A DNA stretch of 64,000 nt, taken from the NCBI GenBank assembly GCA_022478985.1, contig JAKSZP010018560.1, forward strand, positions 62,001 through 126,000. Reading direction: 5' to 3'. A model generated the notes under the pieces. The model made no database searches. It had not been told where the DNA came from and saw only the letters and a list, made by a program, of their open reading frames with translations. Positions 23,851 through 36,560 of this stretch are shown here, piece after piece. Origin of the DNA: Massospora cicadina (Eukaryota; Entomophthoromycota; Entomophthoromycetes; Entomophthorales; Entomophthoraceae). Position 1 is the first letter of the stretch. Each line of letters begins with the position of its first letter. A program made the position numbers and the translations under genes.

Positions 23851-24399
23851 TGTTGGGATTCCTACCCAAATGATAGATTAAGATATGTATGATAATGGGA
23901 ATCAATCCCAAACTGATCAAAAAGCCCAAACTTCTGACATGCATCATCCCTGACAAGAGTTAACTTCTATCAAAATTGACAATCAACCCTGAACAATATG
24001 ACCAAATAATGCTCCCTCAATTCCACCCAACCTCAGGTTCAAACCCAATCTATAAGACAAGCTCAATCAGATCAACTGAGATAATTGAGCTTGTACCAAA
24101 TCCTCAATTTGTGTATCTTATTAGATCTAGGCTTGGGTGACTTAAATTTCCCCAATAAACCTCTCTGATTGTCCTTAAAAACTGTAATTAGATAATAAAA
24201 CTTTACACTTTTTCTCTTTTCACAATTTTAAGTTAAAATTGATTTATTTTTATTATAGAATTGCTTATCCAGAAGTTGTATCTGAAAAAGACTCCTTGAC
24301 CAAGAGAAGCAAATAATAAGCAATTCAACACCCTAAATCTTTTGGACCCCTTGTCATAAAAATTGAGGGATATGAGGTACTACACCTGTGGTCCTGACA
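23851..24399 (+). repeat. 5' LTR of element C
   Basis: This 549-bp repeat runs from TGTTGGGATTCC to GTGGTCCTGACA. Its 3' partner is split by element B and carries an extra internal duplication of about 80 bp. Confidence 0.88.
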
Positions 24400-25905
24400 A
24401 AACTGGTGCTCCCTGCCAGGTACAACCCTGAGTTTATGGTGAAAATAATTATAAACCCAACTATGAATATTAACAATATGGCGTCTGATCTCATATTAGA
24501 TCAGAAATACTTTAAACTCTTGGTTAATTTCCTCTCTATGATGCGTGGGATGGAGCAAAGAATCCTCTTCCTTGAGAAACACCAAATCAAACTTTGAGAT
24601 GTGACTACCAAGCTCAAAAGCAAAAGTCAGCAGTTATCCCCTCTTGTTGCCACCATATCGGCCCTTTGGACTGCCCACAATTGAGTAGACTCAATAATTG
24701 AGGATATCAACATCTTACAAAATAAAGTGGACTTCCTACATCCTTATGACACATCCAGAAATAACAGTTATTCCTTTAGGCGAAAATGGTTCCCCTATGT
24801 CAATAAACGTTTTTTGACCATTAACCCCCCTATGGCATGTTCAAACTGACGTTCAAAAAGAAGTATGTCCCTGGTGAAGGAAGTATCTTCTCTTTCTTAT
24901 TTTGTTATATAAATGCTATGAAAGAATCCTTTGATGCCCAGCGACTTAAACACTTGACTAACTGTCTTAGCTGTATGGATCAATACATTATGGTCCCCCA
25001 TATGATTCTTTGCAGTACTTGGACTGATTCCAAGGCTACTCTGCTTTGGGAATTTGGGAGCAACTTAACCTTAACCAACTAAAAACAGACCTTTATGGGT
25101 ATCAGCCATAATTGGGGTATAACTATCAGTGAATTTGCCCTCCATTTTTACCTAGAAGCACAAACTTCTGGTTGCAGAAAATCATCTTATGTTAGATTAT
25201 GCCATCAACGCTGCATTTTTGGAATTTAAAAATATGCCTGATATCTTACTTTATCTTAAAGCGGTGAAGTCTAACTTAACATCCCTCCTTCATACTAAAG
25301 TGGCTATATTGGAAATTCTGACTGAACTACTTAAACCCATTGGGCCACCCTTATTTTAACACCAATCAACCCCAGACCCAAGTATTGGCCATTACACCCC
25401 CTGATTCATCTACACCTGAATTATACTGCACTCATTTCAGAAGAAACAACCACACTGTAGTTGACTGCCGCATCCTTCAACTTAAGTCAGAAAAAGATCA
25501 GTCAGTATAGGGCAAAAGGCTCCCTATGCTGATGGAAAACAAGTGCCTCAAAACTCTTGTTCTAGTACTAGCTGTATCCCCAGAATTTACGGTTGTTTTG
25601 TGTTAGCTGCCCCGTCAGAAGTTGAAGTCCCTCTGTCTATTCAATGAGATAAAACCCTCCAGCTTTCTTACTTTTATGTTGTCAGTTACCCAAACAAATT
25701 TTGGTGATCAATTTTTTATAGAAAGCCAAACCTTGGCAGATAAAACTTTTAAACGCATTGAACAACCCAAAGCTTGGCCACAGCAAAATCCTCTTCTTGA
25801 TTCACTGAAAATCCATAGTGACAGTCTATTAGCTATTAACTCCCAATTTGGATTGTTGATTGTTCAGGTCAAAGTAGTAGTCCATAAGGTTAAAGTACTG
25901 GAATA
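24400..25905 (+). pseudogene. gag: Element C gag
   Basis: The capsid-precursor region begins just after the primer-binding site. Frames at 24,388-24,597 and 24,837-25,082 and later fragments are separated by stops. A zinc-knuckle-like run at 25,428-25,469 keeps the first Cys, His and last Cys in the spacing C-x2-C-x4-H-x4-C, but the second Cys is Phe. This supports Gag but shows the RNA-binding site is damaged. The frame at 25,622-25,906 links to the protease in another phase. Confidence 0.65.
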
Positions 25906-28900
25906 ATTGACACTGGTTCTCCAGTTAACGTTATTTCCTCCTGGCTTATCCAAAAAGATAAAAATGGCTCCAGGCTTGATTCATGAAGCTGAATATGGGA
26001 TGGCAGGTAGTCAGTCTACTAAGGAGATAGAAGCCTATTCATTACCTCTTTGTTTTGGATAGTTATTAATTACTGCCCCCACTTTTGCACTAATAAATGT
26101 TAACTATGAGTTGCTTATTAGGGTCCAACTAATGTGGGAGTTTAACTGCATCATCAACCACAAGGGAAAATACCTATCCCTACTAGGGTATCAGATTCCA
26201 TTAATATTTGAGCTCCCCATCAAAAATAAAGGAGCCCCTAAAAAATAGGCATACTTCCTTGAATACCCCTCCTCCATTTACAAAATTGAGTACCAAGTCT
26301 TAGGGGAAAAACTAAGTTACCTCTGGAGGTTGGGGATGCCAAAGAGAGGATCCTTCTATATGCCCCTCATCCTATCACAATATCCTCTGGCTCACAAGTT
26401 ATTGTGGATATGGAGATTCAGATTCTTACCCCTCTTGATAAAATTTTGGAGCATAGTGGACACTTAAACCCTTCCATCAAGGAAGTGTTGACTGATCTGG
26501 GGATTTTGGATCCAGCCTATGGGAAATCTATCTCTATTCTATTTGGGAATTTAACCACCAAACCTCTCCAGGTCCCTCAGCATGCCCCTATCACTTATGT
26601 AAAACTATGTCCCATTAAGAGTATTGCTGATGTGAGTTGTTTTGGCTCATTACAGGATTTAGGATTCGATCCCCAACCCATCATAGCTTTGGTTGACAGT
26701 AGAATTGGGGATAATTTTACCCTGAATGAACGCCAAGATGTTTTACACCTCCTCAAGGAATATGGTGATATTTTTTCCTCAGGACCAAGTGACTATGGGA
26801 AAATATCCAGAGTAGTATATCAAATTGAAACTGAGGATCACCTTCCATTTAAATCCCAACCATATTGAAAATCCAAAGTAGAGGAAGCTCAAGTGGCCTT
26901 AGAGTTACAGCAACTGTTGGAGGCTGGGTTACTAGTGCCTTCCAAAAGCCCATGGGCTTCCCCACTCTTATTAATTCAGAAAAAGGATGGAGGTCATTGG
27001 GTCATAAATTATCACCTCTTCAACTCTATCACTCACAAAGATAGCTACCCCCTGCCACATATAGATAAATAATTACGCTTAATGTAGGAGTCCCACTATT
27101 TCTCCGCTATGGATTTTGCCAGTGGACACTGTAAAGTAGATTTGTCACCTGAAGATTGGGGTAAAATGCGCTTTCATCACAAGTGAAGAACTATTTAAGC
27201 CTACTCAAATGCCTTAGGGGTTATGTAACACCCCTGCTACCTTCCAACGCGCTAAGGAAGGACTACTAGATGATTTAAAATGCTACTGCATACTAGTTTA
27301 TCTTAATGATATTACCGTTTTTTCAAGAACCTTTACTGAACATTAGATCACCTCAGTTAATACTTTCAGCGGTTATAAGCAATTGTCATTAGAACTAAAG
27401 CTGTCAAAATGCTTTTTCTTCCAGAGTGAGATGGACTTTTTGGGTCACAAGGTCAGCAAAGCTGGAATATCCCCAATGGATGATAAGGTCTTGGCTATTG
27501 CTAAGATGACCTCCCCCAGATCTCTATGAGATATACAAGTTTTTCTAGGAATGGTGGGCTAATATTACCAATTTATCCCTTGTTTTGCAGACACCTTTGA
27601 GCAACTGGTGTACCTATTGAAGAAAGGAATACCCTTTCAGTGGAAATATGAGCAACAGCAGGCCTTCAACTTGTTGATACATCTCTCTTTCTCACTCACC
27701 AGTGCTTATTCATCTGAATTTTGATAAACCCTTCCTCCTCTTTACTGATGCCAGCAATACTGCCATTGGAGCCATACTAACTCAGCATGATGAGAGCTTA
27801 GAGGACCATCCCATCGCCTACTACAGCAAACTTTTCTAAAGCCAAACATAATTATAGCATTACAGAACGCAAATGCTTGGCAATCCTACTACCCATTAAG
27901 AATTTATGACCTTATTTATATGGGAAGTATTTTACTATGTAACAATTATGCTTTCTTATGTTAGCTACAGCAAATGAAGGACCCTGATGGAAGATTAGCC
28001 CGGTAGGCATTAAAACTTCAAAATTACGATTTTTCCATTATCCACTGACCAGTTTCTAATTCACCAAAACGTGGTTTGCTTATCTCAGCTTCCAATCTTA
28101 ACTATAAACTGACCCTTAAGAGGATCGACTCTATGACTTTCTAACCCAACCACAGTTATGGAAGGATGAATCCCTGACCATCCAGCAGGAATTAGCAACA
28201 GATCGGCAAATCAACAAGTAAAAAACGGACAATTGTGAGAACTTGTGTCTAAACAATGGGTGCATTATGCAAGACCATCAGCTCAAACCAACATTATATT
28301 AGAGGGACATTGGAGCCATAGGAAAAATTTGGAAAACCTACCAGTGGCTTAAAACTCAATGTTATTGGGAAGTAATGCTTGTTTCTATCCAGGATGTATT
28401 GGAGCCCTGTCTTTTATGTAAAAGCCGATCCAGACCTAATCCCCTCTCTCAACATCCGGTGGTCCCACCTTGTGCACCATTCCATATCATTAGCATTGAT
28501 GTTATAGGACCTCTTCCTAGAGCCTCTAATGGACATCAGTTCCTCCTATTAGCCGTAGACCATCTAGCTAAGTGGATTGAAGCTGTATCACTCTTTACAG
28601 CTTTGGCAAAAGCCACTGCCACATTTTTGTATAATAGGATTATCACCCAGCATGGGTGCCATAACATCATTATTTTTGATAATGGACAATTGTTTCTGCT
28701 TGACGCTTGTGAAAGACTTAGCTGACCTGAAGGAACTGCTCAGGTATTCTCCATCCCCTACCATCCTGCAACCAATGGAATGGTAGAGCAGGTAAATGGC
28801 ACTCTAATTGCAACCCTTTGGAAAATGGCTATGACTGACCCCCTCCATTGGCCCCAATATTTGCCTAGTGCAATTCTGTTCTATCAGATTAGTTACCATC

Positions 28901-29340
28901 AATTACTAAAATGTCATCATTTTAAGCGTTGTATGGCAGAAATCCCCATCTGCCTTCCAAAATCCAGGCGATGCCTAACCAAGCTTCCCCTAAAGCACCT
29001 GAAGTCTCTATGCAAATTATTGCAAATGAAATCATAAGACTTCAGGCCCTGGCTGCCAAAAACCTGTCACTAAAACCAGTAGAAGAAAATGCTCATTTCA
29101 TAGATAATTTTGATTCCCTACACGCCTTCCAACTAGGTGACATTGTTCTATTCTACCATCACCAGCCTGGAGGTTGTGATCACAAACTGTTCATCAACTG
29201 GTCAGGGCCTTATTGAGTCATATATAGATGGGGCAATGAACACTCAATTATAGAGGTTGTTCAGGGCACAGTTGTCAACTGTGTACATAGTTATTTTCTA
29301 CATCCATTTCCCCCCTGCGCCAAGATCTAGAGGGGGGTAT
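25906..29340 (+). pseudogene. pol: Element C pol: protease, RT, RNase H, integrase
   Basis: The protease DTG (25,909-25,917) sits in GIIDTGSPVNVISSW and is intact. RT fingers (LLVPSKSPWASPLLLIQKKDGG) lie near 26,950. The catalytic box reads YLND at 27,299-27,310, with the first Asp replaced by Asn. RNase H (FTDASNTAIGAIL) lies near 27,750. The integrase has CLLCKSR (28,408), SIDVIGPLP, FDNG and NGMVEQVNGTL, so Asp, Asp and Glu are recognisable. Stops occur every few dozen codons in the RT (for example at 27,069 and 27,186). No chromodomain was recognised at the C-terminus. Confidence 0.85.
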
Positions 29341-29711
29341 TTTCAGGATTTCTACCCAAATGACATATTCAGAGATATCAGATAATGGAAATCAATCTTA
29401 AACTGACCAAAAAGCCTAAACTTCTGTCAGGGATAATCCCCAATGAAAGTTGACAGCTACCAAAGTCAGAGGTCAATCCCAATTTGACCAAAAAGCCCAA
29501 ACTTCTGTTGGGCATCATCCCCAATGAGAGTTGACTACTATTAAAATTGGCAATCAACCCTGACTGATATGACCAAATCATGCTCCCTCAATCCCGCCAA
29601 CCTTTAGTTTCAAACATGAGCTATGAGATGAGCTCAATTAGATCAACTGAGATAATTGAGCTTGCACCAAATCCCCAATTTATGTATCTTATTAGATCTA
29701 GGCTTTGATGG
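29341..29711 (+). repeat. 3' LTR of element C, first part
   Basis: It aligns with 23,851 onward, starting TTTCAGGATTTCTACCC. It contains two tandem copies, about 80 bp apart, of the segment with GACCAAAAAGCC...AACTTCTG (about 29,402 and 29,482) where the 5' LTR has one. Element B interrupts it after 29,711. Confidence 0.85.
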
Positions 29712-30284
29712 TGTCACAATTCCAATATGACCGGATGATAAGCCCTAAGACAATATGGCAAAATGAATGGAATCCGTTGGAATTGAACTGGTGATGGTAA
29801 TTCAAGCGCTTTGAAATGAGGCGATATTGGAATTAATGGGCTTTATTGGATATAACGATTTATTATTGAAACACCTCTAAATAAGGTGATGTTGACATCT
29901 GATGCTTGCAATTTAAATTGCCTCTAATTGAGGTGATAGAAAATTCAATTATAACCAGTCAAAACAAGGAAAATCAGTGGAAATGAAAGTCCAAGCTATG
30001 AGAGTTGTATCATCCAAGCCGCTGTAATATAAGTGAGTTGGGCGATCAAGAGGAGGGTGGTTGTTTAATAAGAAGAAAGGAGGAAGAAAGAGATGATCAA
30101 AGGAGATTATTATATTAAAATAAAGTATTATAGTGGGAGCAAGTGCCCCATAGTTATTATTTTAACGTTTATTTTGTTTTTACCAAGGGCCACGATCTTC
30201 ATATCATTGGTCTTATTGCTCAGTGGGCTAAACCTTGTGCAAACCTCTTATGGCGTATCTCCAGGATTCCGCCAAATTCCAACA
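29712..30284 (+). repeat. 5' LTR of element B
   Basis: A 573-bp repeat, closely matching 35,241-35,815, with most differences C/T or G/A. Inside it, a paired motif (GAGGCGATATTGG...CACCTCTAAATAAGGTGATG) also appears in the solo LTR at 17,197. Confidence 0.92.
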
Positions 30285-31390
30285 GTGGTGCTCACTACAA
30301 GGGGCCCATTGATCAAAAACAGATAATAAAATTCAAGTCACCTGCTATGTCTCACCTAGGTTGCTTTGAAAAGAAATCTGCCTGACACAATAGGATCATT
30401 GCATATGATGAGTTGAAACTTGCATTGGACACGGTGCTCAAAAAAAAGATGAGCTGCTCCAGGAAGTCTGCTGTGCCCAGCTGCCACCTTTTGATTGCAA
30501 AGGCAATATTCATGGATTTTTCAATGATTTGAGTTTGCAACTGAAGGTGCCTTGGACCAGTGCAGGGCAAAACTGTTAATCTCCACCTTGGATGTCAAAA
30601 GTGCTGATCAAGTTGTTTGTTACCTTCCAGACAGTTCCTTTATCTATCAAGAAGTTAAGGAGATTGTGATATGTTTGTTTGGCAGAAAAGCAAATATGTC
30701 TTGGCGAAAAGATGAGTTTCTGACCATCCAGTTTCAATGAAATGAGAGTCTCACCACATTTGCTTAGCAGTTTACAATGGAAGCACATGTGTTGATTGGT
30801 GCCAGGATTCTAGCTGAAGCTGATGTATGCATTGCAATAGCAACTGCGGTGAAGCCATACCCTGAGCTGTACAATGTTATGACCTCATTGTTAGAGGATG
30901 ATGTACCTCTTCTTAAACTTGTTCAGTTTGTACGTCAGTTAGCTGAAATTTCCCTCCAGCCAATATCTAGTAGGTTCCCACTGTTGCTGAGGCCTACCCT
31001 AATCATGGGGAGGAAAGTAACCTGTCAATGCAGATCATGTCAGGCTACTCCCCGCAGCTCACCAATTGTCCCATAACTGCTGAGCAACAACTGCCCAAAT
31101 ACCGCTTTAACCCTAACTACACTGATTGACAGCTGGCAGTCTACCAATGTGGGTCTGGTTATGCCGATCATCTTTGGAATAACTTTTCAAGTGGGCCAAA
31201 TTATATTAAGCACAGACATAGGCCCTATGGAGTAAGTTGCTTTAATTGTGGTCGCACAGGCACATGGGACAATGGTGCCCCAATTGACAGATCCCTCACG
31301 TACAACAGGATCTAGGTTACCAGGGAAAGTCAGAGCGGAGTAGAGATGAGACTCTCTACTTCTGCTATCTTAAAGTCATATGTCCCCCTG
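30285..31390 (+). pseudogene. gag: Element B gag
   Basis: Fragments in several phases: AYDELKLALDTVL near 30,400; a segment starting SADQVVCYLPDSSFIYQEV near 30,600; and LLEDDVPLLKLVQFVRQLAE near 30,900. A zinc knuckle (CFNCGRTG followed by HMGQWCPN) lies near 31,230-31,290, but one extra base between the two halves shifts the frame and destroys it. The region would have encoded the capsid and nucleocapsid. Confidence 0.65.
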
Positions 31391-34300
31391 AATCCATTGT
31401 ATTGAAGGAAGTAGAAGCCTCCCAATATGATGATACATTCCTCTACCAACAGCCAGTTGGGGGAGTAAATGTGATGACCCAAGCACATTTTAAAAATATG
31501 GCTGACCCAAGGTTTCTGGAGCAGTTAAAACCTTACACTTGCCAAATGTTTGACCAAAATCAGTCAGACCAGCTAGACCCATCTGCGGATGCATTGTCTC
31601 TAAGAGAAGTAGAGGTCTCCTTTTTAGTGGATGCTATTATAGCAGGATACCCTAAAGTCAGTGCAGGTATAATAGGATTCCTGGGAAAGCGTGAACCACT
31701 GAATGTACATGTAGTAGATAACATGCATTCATCATACTCAGAGTGCACTTACTATGACGTGGTGGTAGTCAAAACCCGCGTATGAGCTATAATTGATATG
31801 GGCGCTCCTGTTAACATTGTCTCCACTAAGCTGGTGGCAAAGTTAAATTTAAAACCTGACATAGAACATCGGATGGTGTATGGGACCACAGGAATGGAAA
31901 CCACGGTCTCTGAGGGAGCATATAGCGCACTTCCTTTGCAGTTTGGATCTGTTGTTATCATGGCCCTGGCAGTAGTATTACCAAATAGCAACTATGATCT
32001 GCTGATTGGGACTGCATTTATGCGCCACTATGGGGCCATCGTTGACATTATGGAAGAGACCCTAGCCATCCTGGAACAACGGATTCCCATCTATTTTACT
32101 TCCAGGGGAGTGCTAGATGGCCCAATCCGCTCTAGTAAAATTAATCTCACCTATAGCGATGGTGCGATACCTGTAAAATATTGGCAGATGAAGCGGAAGA
32201 CCTGAATGCTCCCAACTCAGATTTACAATTACAAAGGGATTCTGTTACAAGCTGCAAATGCTTGTACTATCCCTTCTGGGCATCAGGCCATAATTGGAAC
32301 AGGGCTTGAAATTGATATACTGAGCGGTCTGTATGGAGAGGTTGTGGGGCCCTATCAACAATCATGACTCAAACCTCATGTGGCTCCTGGGTTACTGGTA
32401 CCCGGGCAGGGGGAAGTAAAAGTGTTGGTAGCAAATCTGCAAAGGGAAGTGATGAAGGTTCAGCGTCACCAAGTGGTAGCTTACCTGCATTTGATCCCAA
32501 TCAATGAGGTCCACCATATACATGACTTTGGTTCATGAGAAGATCTCAGTTTGCCTTTAAAAACCACCTTTGGTGTAATATCCGTGGTTTCTTGGGAGGC
32601 GCTCACTGGTCTATTGGAGGATCAGAAGGACAGGATTTTGAATCTGTTTGAAAAGTATTGTAGCATCTTTGCAGCTGATGATCATGACTTGGGTTGTGCT
32701 CATAGGGTTGTGAATTGGGTGGACATGGGAGACCACCCCCTATCAGGTCACAGCCTATCTGTTGCTCAAAGGCAGCGGAGGAAGTTGTGTCTGCAGAAAT
32801 TGATACATTGGTGGAGCAGGGAATGTTGGAGCTTTCAAAAAGTCCTTGGGCATCCCAATACTAATTGTCAAAAAGAAGGATGGCTCCAATCAAGTAGTAA
32901 TCAATTATTGGAAGCTTAACAGCATTATGAAAAAAGATTCATATCTGCTTCCATGAATTGACAAAGCTTTAGATTGGTTAGGTGGGGCCAAGTATTTCTC
33001 TGCTATGGACTTGATATTGGGGTACTGGCAGACCGAGTTGCCCATGGCAGAACAAGAAAAGTGCGCAATAATCACTTCAAAAGGATTGTTCCAGCCTACA
33101 CATATGCCACAGGGTTTGTGCAATGCTCCCACTACGTTCCAGCAGGCTATGGATACTATTTTGGGTGACCTAAAGCTGTCTTGCGTTCTTGTCTACCTTG
33201 ATCATATCAACGTGTTTTCGCGGACATTCATGGAGCATATCGTTCACCTGGAGCAAGTATTCCGCCTCCTAGCTGAAGCTAATATCAAGATTAAGCCCCA
33301 ATAGTGTCATTTTTAAGGAACAGTTGGAATACATCAGCTTTGTGGTAGACTCCAAAGAGCTTAGTCTACAGCTGGCCAAGGTGGAAGCCATCCACCAGAT
33401 GACTTGGCCAAGTAATAAGCGGGATATCCAGGTGTTCTTGGGGATGGTCAGTTACTACCAGCGGTTCATTCCCAACTTCAGCTGTATTGGGGCTCCACTC
33501 TTTGAGCTACTTAAGAATGCTGCCTTCACCTGAGAGAGATTGATGTCAAACCAATTTTGATGTATTATGAACTGTGTTGGCTAGCACGCCTGTTTTGCAA
33601 TACCCCAATTTTGAAAAAGAGTTTGTTGTGCAAATGGATGCCTTACTTTCCGCTGTAGGGGCTGTGTTATCCCAAAAAGATGATGATGTGTGGAGCACCC
33701 CATTGCCTATTGCAGCTGCAGTTTAACTGGCCATGAACGGAACTACACTGTGACTGAGCGGGAGTACTTAGTGGTAATCTATGCATATAAAAAATTCTGG
33801 GTCTACCTCCATAGGGGTAAAATTCAAAGTGATAACAGATCATGCCTCTTTGCGCTGGCTACAGAATCTGTGGGAACCTGAAGGGTGGCTCGCGCGATGG
33901 GCTTTGAAGCTCCAAGCATATGATTTGAGATTATGCATTGGCCAGGGGCAAAGCATCAGAATACAGATTGTCTTTCCCAATTACCCACGGTTGCCAATAC
34001 AGCAGATGTGGCGGACATCATGTATGAAAAAGATGATTGTGGGCAAATATCATGATGGGCCACCACCCGTGATCAAAGTGTTGGATGGGCTTAGGAAGGA
34101 TACCTTCTTGCGCAATGGGGAGCTATATAAGCGGATGGGGGAATCAACGCTGAGTTTCCCAAAACCTCTGTAGGCTGCAATTATTATGGATGCTCATAGA
34201 GCAGTAGGTCATGGAGGGTTGAAAAAGACTCTGGAGTTCTTACAACCCTGCTACTATTGGGAAAGTATGCACTATGATGTGCTTGAGATGGTTAGTTGCC

Positions 34301-35230
34301 ATCAGTGCCAAGTGGAAAAGCCATACCACCGGAAGACCACCTACCAGCTAGTTAAGCCTCAGTTCACATGGCATACAGTTTCACTAGATGTGGTGGGGCT
34401 GCTGCCAACTGGCGCGAACCGCTCCAGTATATAATAGTAGCCATTGACCATTTGATAAGATGGGTGAAAGCAAGGGCTATCAAGGATTTGGGGGCTGTCA
34501 ATACCACCAAGTTCATTCTGGAGTGCATCATACAGTGCCATGGTTGTCCGCAATTTATCCTAATGGACAACAGAACCAATTTCACATTCCATATATTGGC
34601 CAAGTTGAATGAGCTCATGGCAATCTGCGGGGTTTTAACTACCCCCTACCACCCTGAATCTAACGATATGGTGGAATGGGTCAATGAGACCTTAGTAAAT
34701 ATTCTATGCAAGCTTGTGAATGAGTGTCCGTCGGACTGAGCACCCTTTTACCACTGCTGTCTTCACATACAATATCAGCTACCACGAAGCAACTGGTAAG
34801 AGTCCATTCCAATTGCTTTATGGATAACATCCAGCGCTGCCTGCATTGCTTTACTCCTGCATTGAGGATACTGGTGGAGTTGAACCCCACTGATATTTGT
34901 CCACCTTAATGAACATGCTGATCAAGCTCCAAACTGAGGCATATTCTACTAGTCTTGCCAAGAAGATTTGGGATCATGCGACTGACCAATGTAAATGCCA
35001 CAATCTTCCACAGTTTAGGGTAGGGGAATTGGTCCTGTTTCATGACCAACATGGGTTCAGAAGAAGGAACAAGCTCGCCAGTATATGGAGTGGATCATTC
35101 GAGATCATTGAGAAAACTGGGGTTGATGCCTACACCATTAAGGAACCTGTGGGGGGGTCAAATTATTAACCAGGAACACGTGAAATTCCTCCAACCATAC
35201 AAACAATAAGAACATTATCATCCAGTCAAG
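31391..35230 (+). pseudogene. pol: Element B pol: protease, RT, RNase H, integrase
   Basis: The aspartic protease motif reads D-M-G at 31,795-31,803 instead of D-T/S-G; an ACG codon turned ATG by CpG decay would explain it. The following NYDLLIGTAFM segment fits the family. The RT has FSAMDL and MPQGLCNAPTTFQQ, but its catalytic box is YLDH at 33,194-33,205, with the second Asp lost. RNase H is split over 33,600-33,980 (VQMDALLSAVGAV, NYTVTEREYLVV, VITDHASLRWLQ). The integrase (34,186-35,170) keeps HRAVGHGG, CHQCQ, SLDVVG, MDNRTNF and MVEWVNETL. Stops and shifts separate the parts. Confidence 0.88.
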
Positions 35231-35240
35231 GAGGGAGTAA
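35228..35240 (+). promoter_or_regulatory. Polypurine tract of element B
   Basis: AAGGAGGGAGTAA lies directly upstream of the TG of the 3' LTR. Confidence 0.7.
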
Positions 35241-35815
35241 TGTCACAATTCCAATATGACTGGATGATAAGCCCTAAGACAATATGGCGAAATGAATGGA
35301 ATCTGATGGAATTGAACTGGTGATGGTAATTCAAGCGCTTCAAAAATGAGGCGGTATTGGGATTAATGTGCTTTATTGGATATGACAATTTATTATTGAT
35401 TCACCTCTAAAAAAGGCGATGCTGACATTCGATGCTTACAATTTAAATTGCCTACAATTAAGGCAATAGCAAACTTGAGTATAACCAGCTGAAATGAGGA
35501 GAATCGGTGGAACTGAATAGTTCAAGCTATGAGAGTGGTATCATCCAAGCCACTGTAATATAAGCGAGATGGGCGATCAAGAGGAGGGTGGTTGTTTAAT
35601 AAGAAGAAAGGAGGAAGATAGAGAGGATCAAAGGAGATTATTATACTAAAATAAAGTATTATAGTGGGAGCAAGTGCCCCATAGTTATTATTTTAACGTT
35701 TATTTTGTTTTTACCAAGGGCCACGATCTTCATATCATTGGTCTTATTGCTCAGTGGGCTAAACCCTGTGCAAACCTCTTATGGCGTATCTCCAGGATTC
35801 TGCCAAATTCCAACA
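35241..35815 (+). repeat. 3' LTR of element B
   Basis: The 575-bp partner of 29,712-30,284. The second half of the element C LTR resumes immediately afterwards. Confidence 0.92.
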
Positions 35816-36082
35816 GGCGGCTTAGATTTTCCCCAATAAACCTCCTTAATTGCCCTTAAAAAGCTGTTATTAAATAAACATATATGCTTTTTTCCCTTTC
35901 CAAAATTTTAAGTTAAAATTCATTTATTTTTATTAAAGAGTTTCTTATTCAGATGTTGTATCTGAAAAAAGTCTTCTCAAACAAGAGAAGCAAATAATAA
36001 AAAAATTCAACACCCTAAATCTTTGTGTACCCTGGTCTCAAAATATTGAGGGATACAAGGTACTACACACGTGGTCCTGACA
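35816..36082 (+). repeat. 3' LTR of element C, second part
   Basis: It aligns with 24,140-24,399 of the 5' LTR, from TTAGATTTTCCCC to GTGGTCCTGACA. The target duplication GTTGT follows. Confidence 0.88.
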
Positions 36083-36560
36083 GTTGTATCCAGGTTTATG
36101 TTCCATCTCATATGGTACTCATGTGCCTCCTGAGTGCCATAAAGGTATAGCTGAGCATATGCAGGTTGAAAAGATATTTGGGGGATGAAGGGGACTTTGC
36201 ATATAGTAAAGCTCAACATGTATTTGAAAAGATACAAATGGTGCACTTTGGCTTAGCCAAGTATCAGCATCAGCAACAAATGAAGTAAATGCATTGGCAA
36301 CATTATATTGCCGTATATTAGTGAGAAACTTTTTTGACTGCTGGCTACCACTATCATATAGTTGCTGCAAAAATTATGGGGGTGAGGGACTGGGGCAAGC
36401 TGTATATACCCATTTTCAAAGCAATTGTTGAAGATTAGGTACCGTGATGTAGCACCAACTAACCATCTACCATCAAATGCTCAATGCATTGCATGAAATT
36501 TTTGACATTTCTAGTCCATGCATACAATATTAAGTGGAACCTAGATAGCCCAGTTACAAA
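36083..36560 (-). pseudogene. Helitron RepHel protein, N-terminal portion
   Basis: This is the start of the Helitron protein whose rest lies at 19,978-23,850. On the minus strand: a Cys/His segment (CQKFHAMHWAFDGRW) near 36,480-36,510, then a run near 36,300 with NIRQYNVANAFTSF, which is the hallmark of the Helitron-like N-terminal domain, then AQLYLYGTQEAHEYHMRW near 36,130 and NLDTT at the insertion point. At least one frameshift lies near 36,370. The Ty3 element C entered at this point. Confidence 0.85.

Larger units (their letters stand above)
29712..35815 (+). mobile_element. Ty3 LTR retrotransposon (element B), inserted in the 3' LTR of element C
   Basis: LTRs at 29,712-30,284 and 35,241-35,815 (TGTCACAATTCC...TTCCAACA) enclose gag and pol. 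A primer-binding site TGGTGCTCACTAC starts one base after the 5' LTR, and the polypurine tract AAGGAGGGAGTAA ends at 35,240. The flanks are GATGG and GGCGG, a 5-bp duplication with two transition differences. The flanking sequence is the other half of the C LTR. B is therefore younger than C. Its copy is inactive: protease and RT catalytic residues are both altered. Confidence 0.92.
23851..36082 (+). mobile_element. Ty3 LTR retrotransposon (element C), with element B nested in it
   Basis: LTRs at 23,851-24,399 and 29,341-29,711 plus 35,816-36,082 enclose gag and pol on the plus strand. The flanking duplication GTTGT is perfect (23,846-23,850 and 36,083-36,087). Both flanks are Helitron coding sequence. 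Closing the gap with one duplication copy keeps the Helitron frame across LDTT and LMYCIKN, which confirms the boundaries. A primer-binding site starting TGGTGCTCCC lies at 24,403 and a polypurine tract (AGAGGGGGG) just before 29,341. The element has many stops and frameshifts. Confidence 0.9.
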
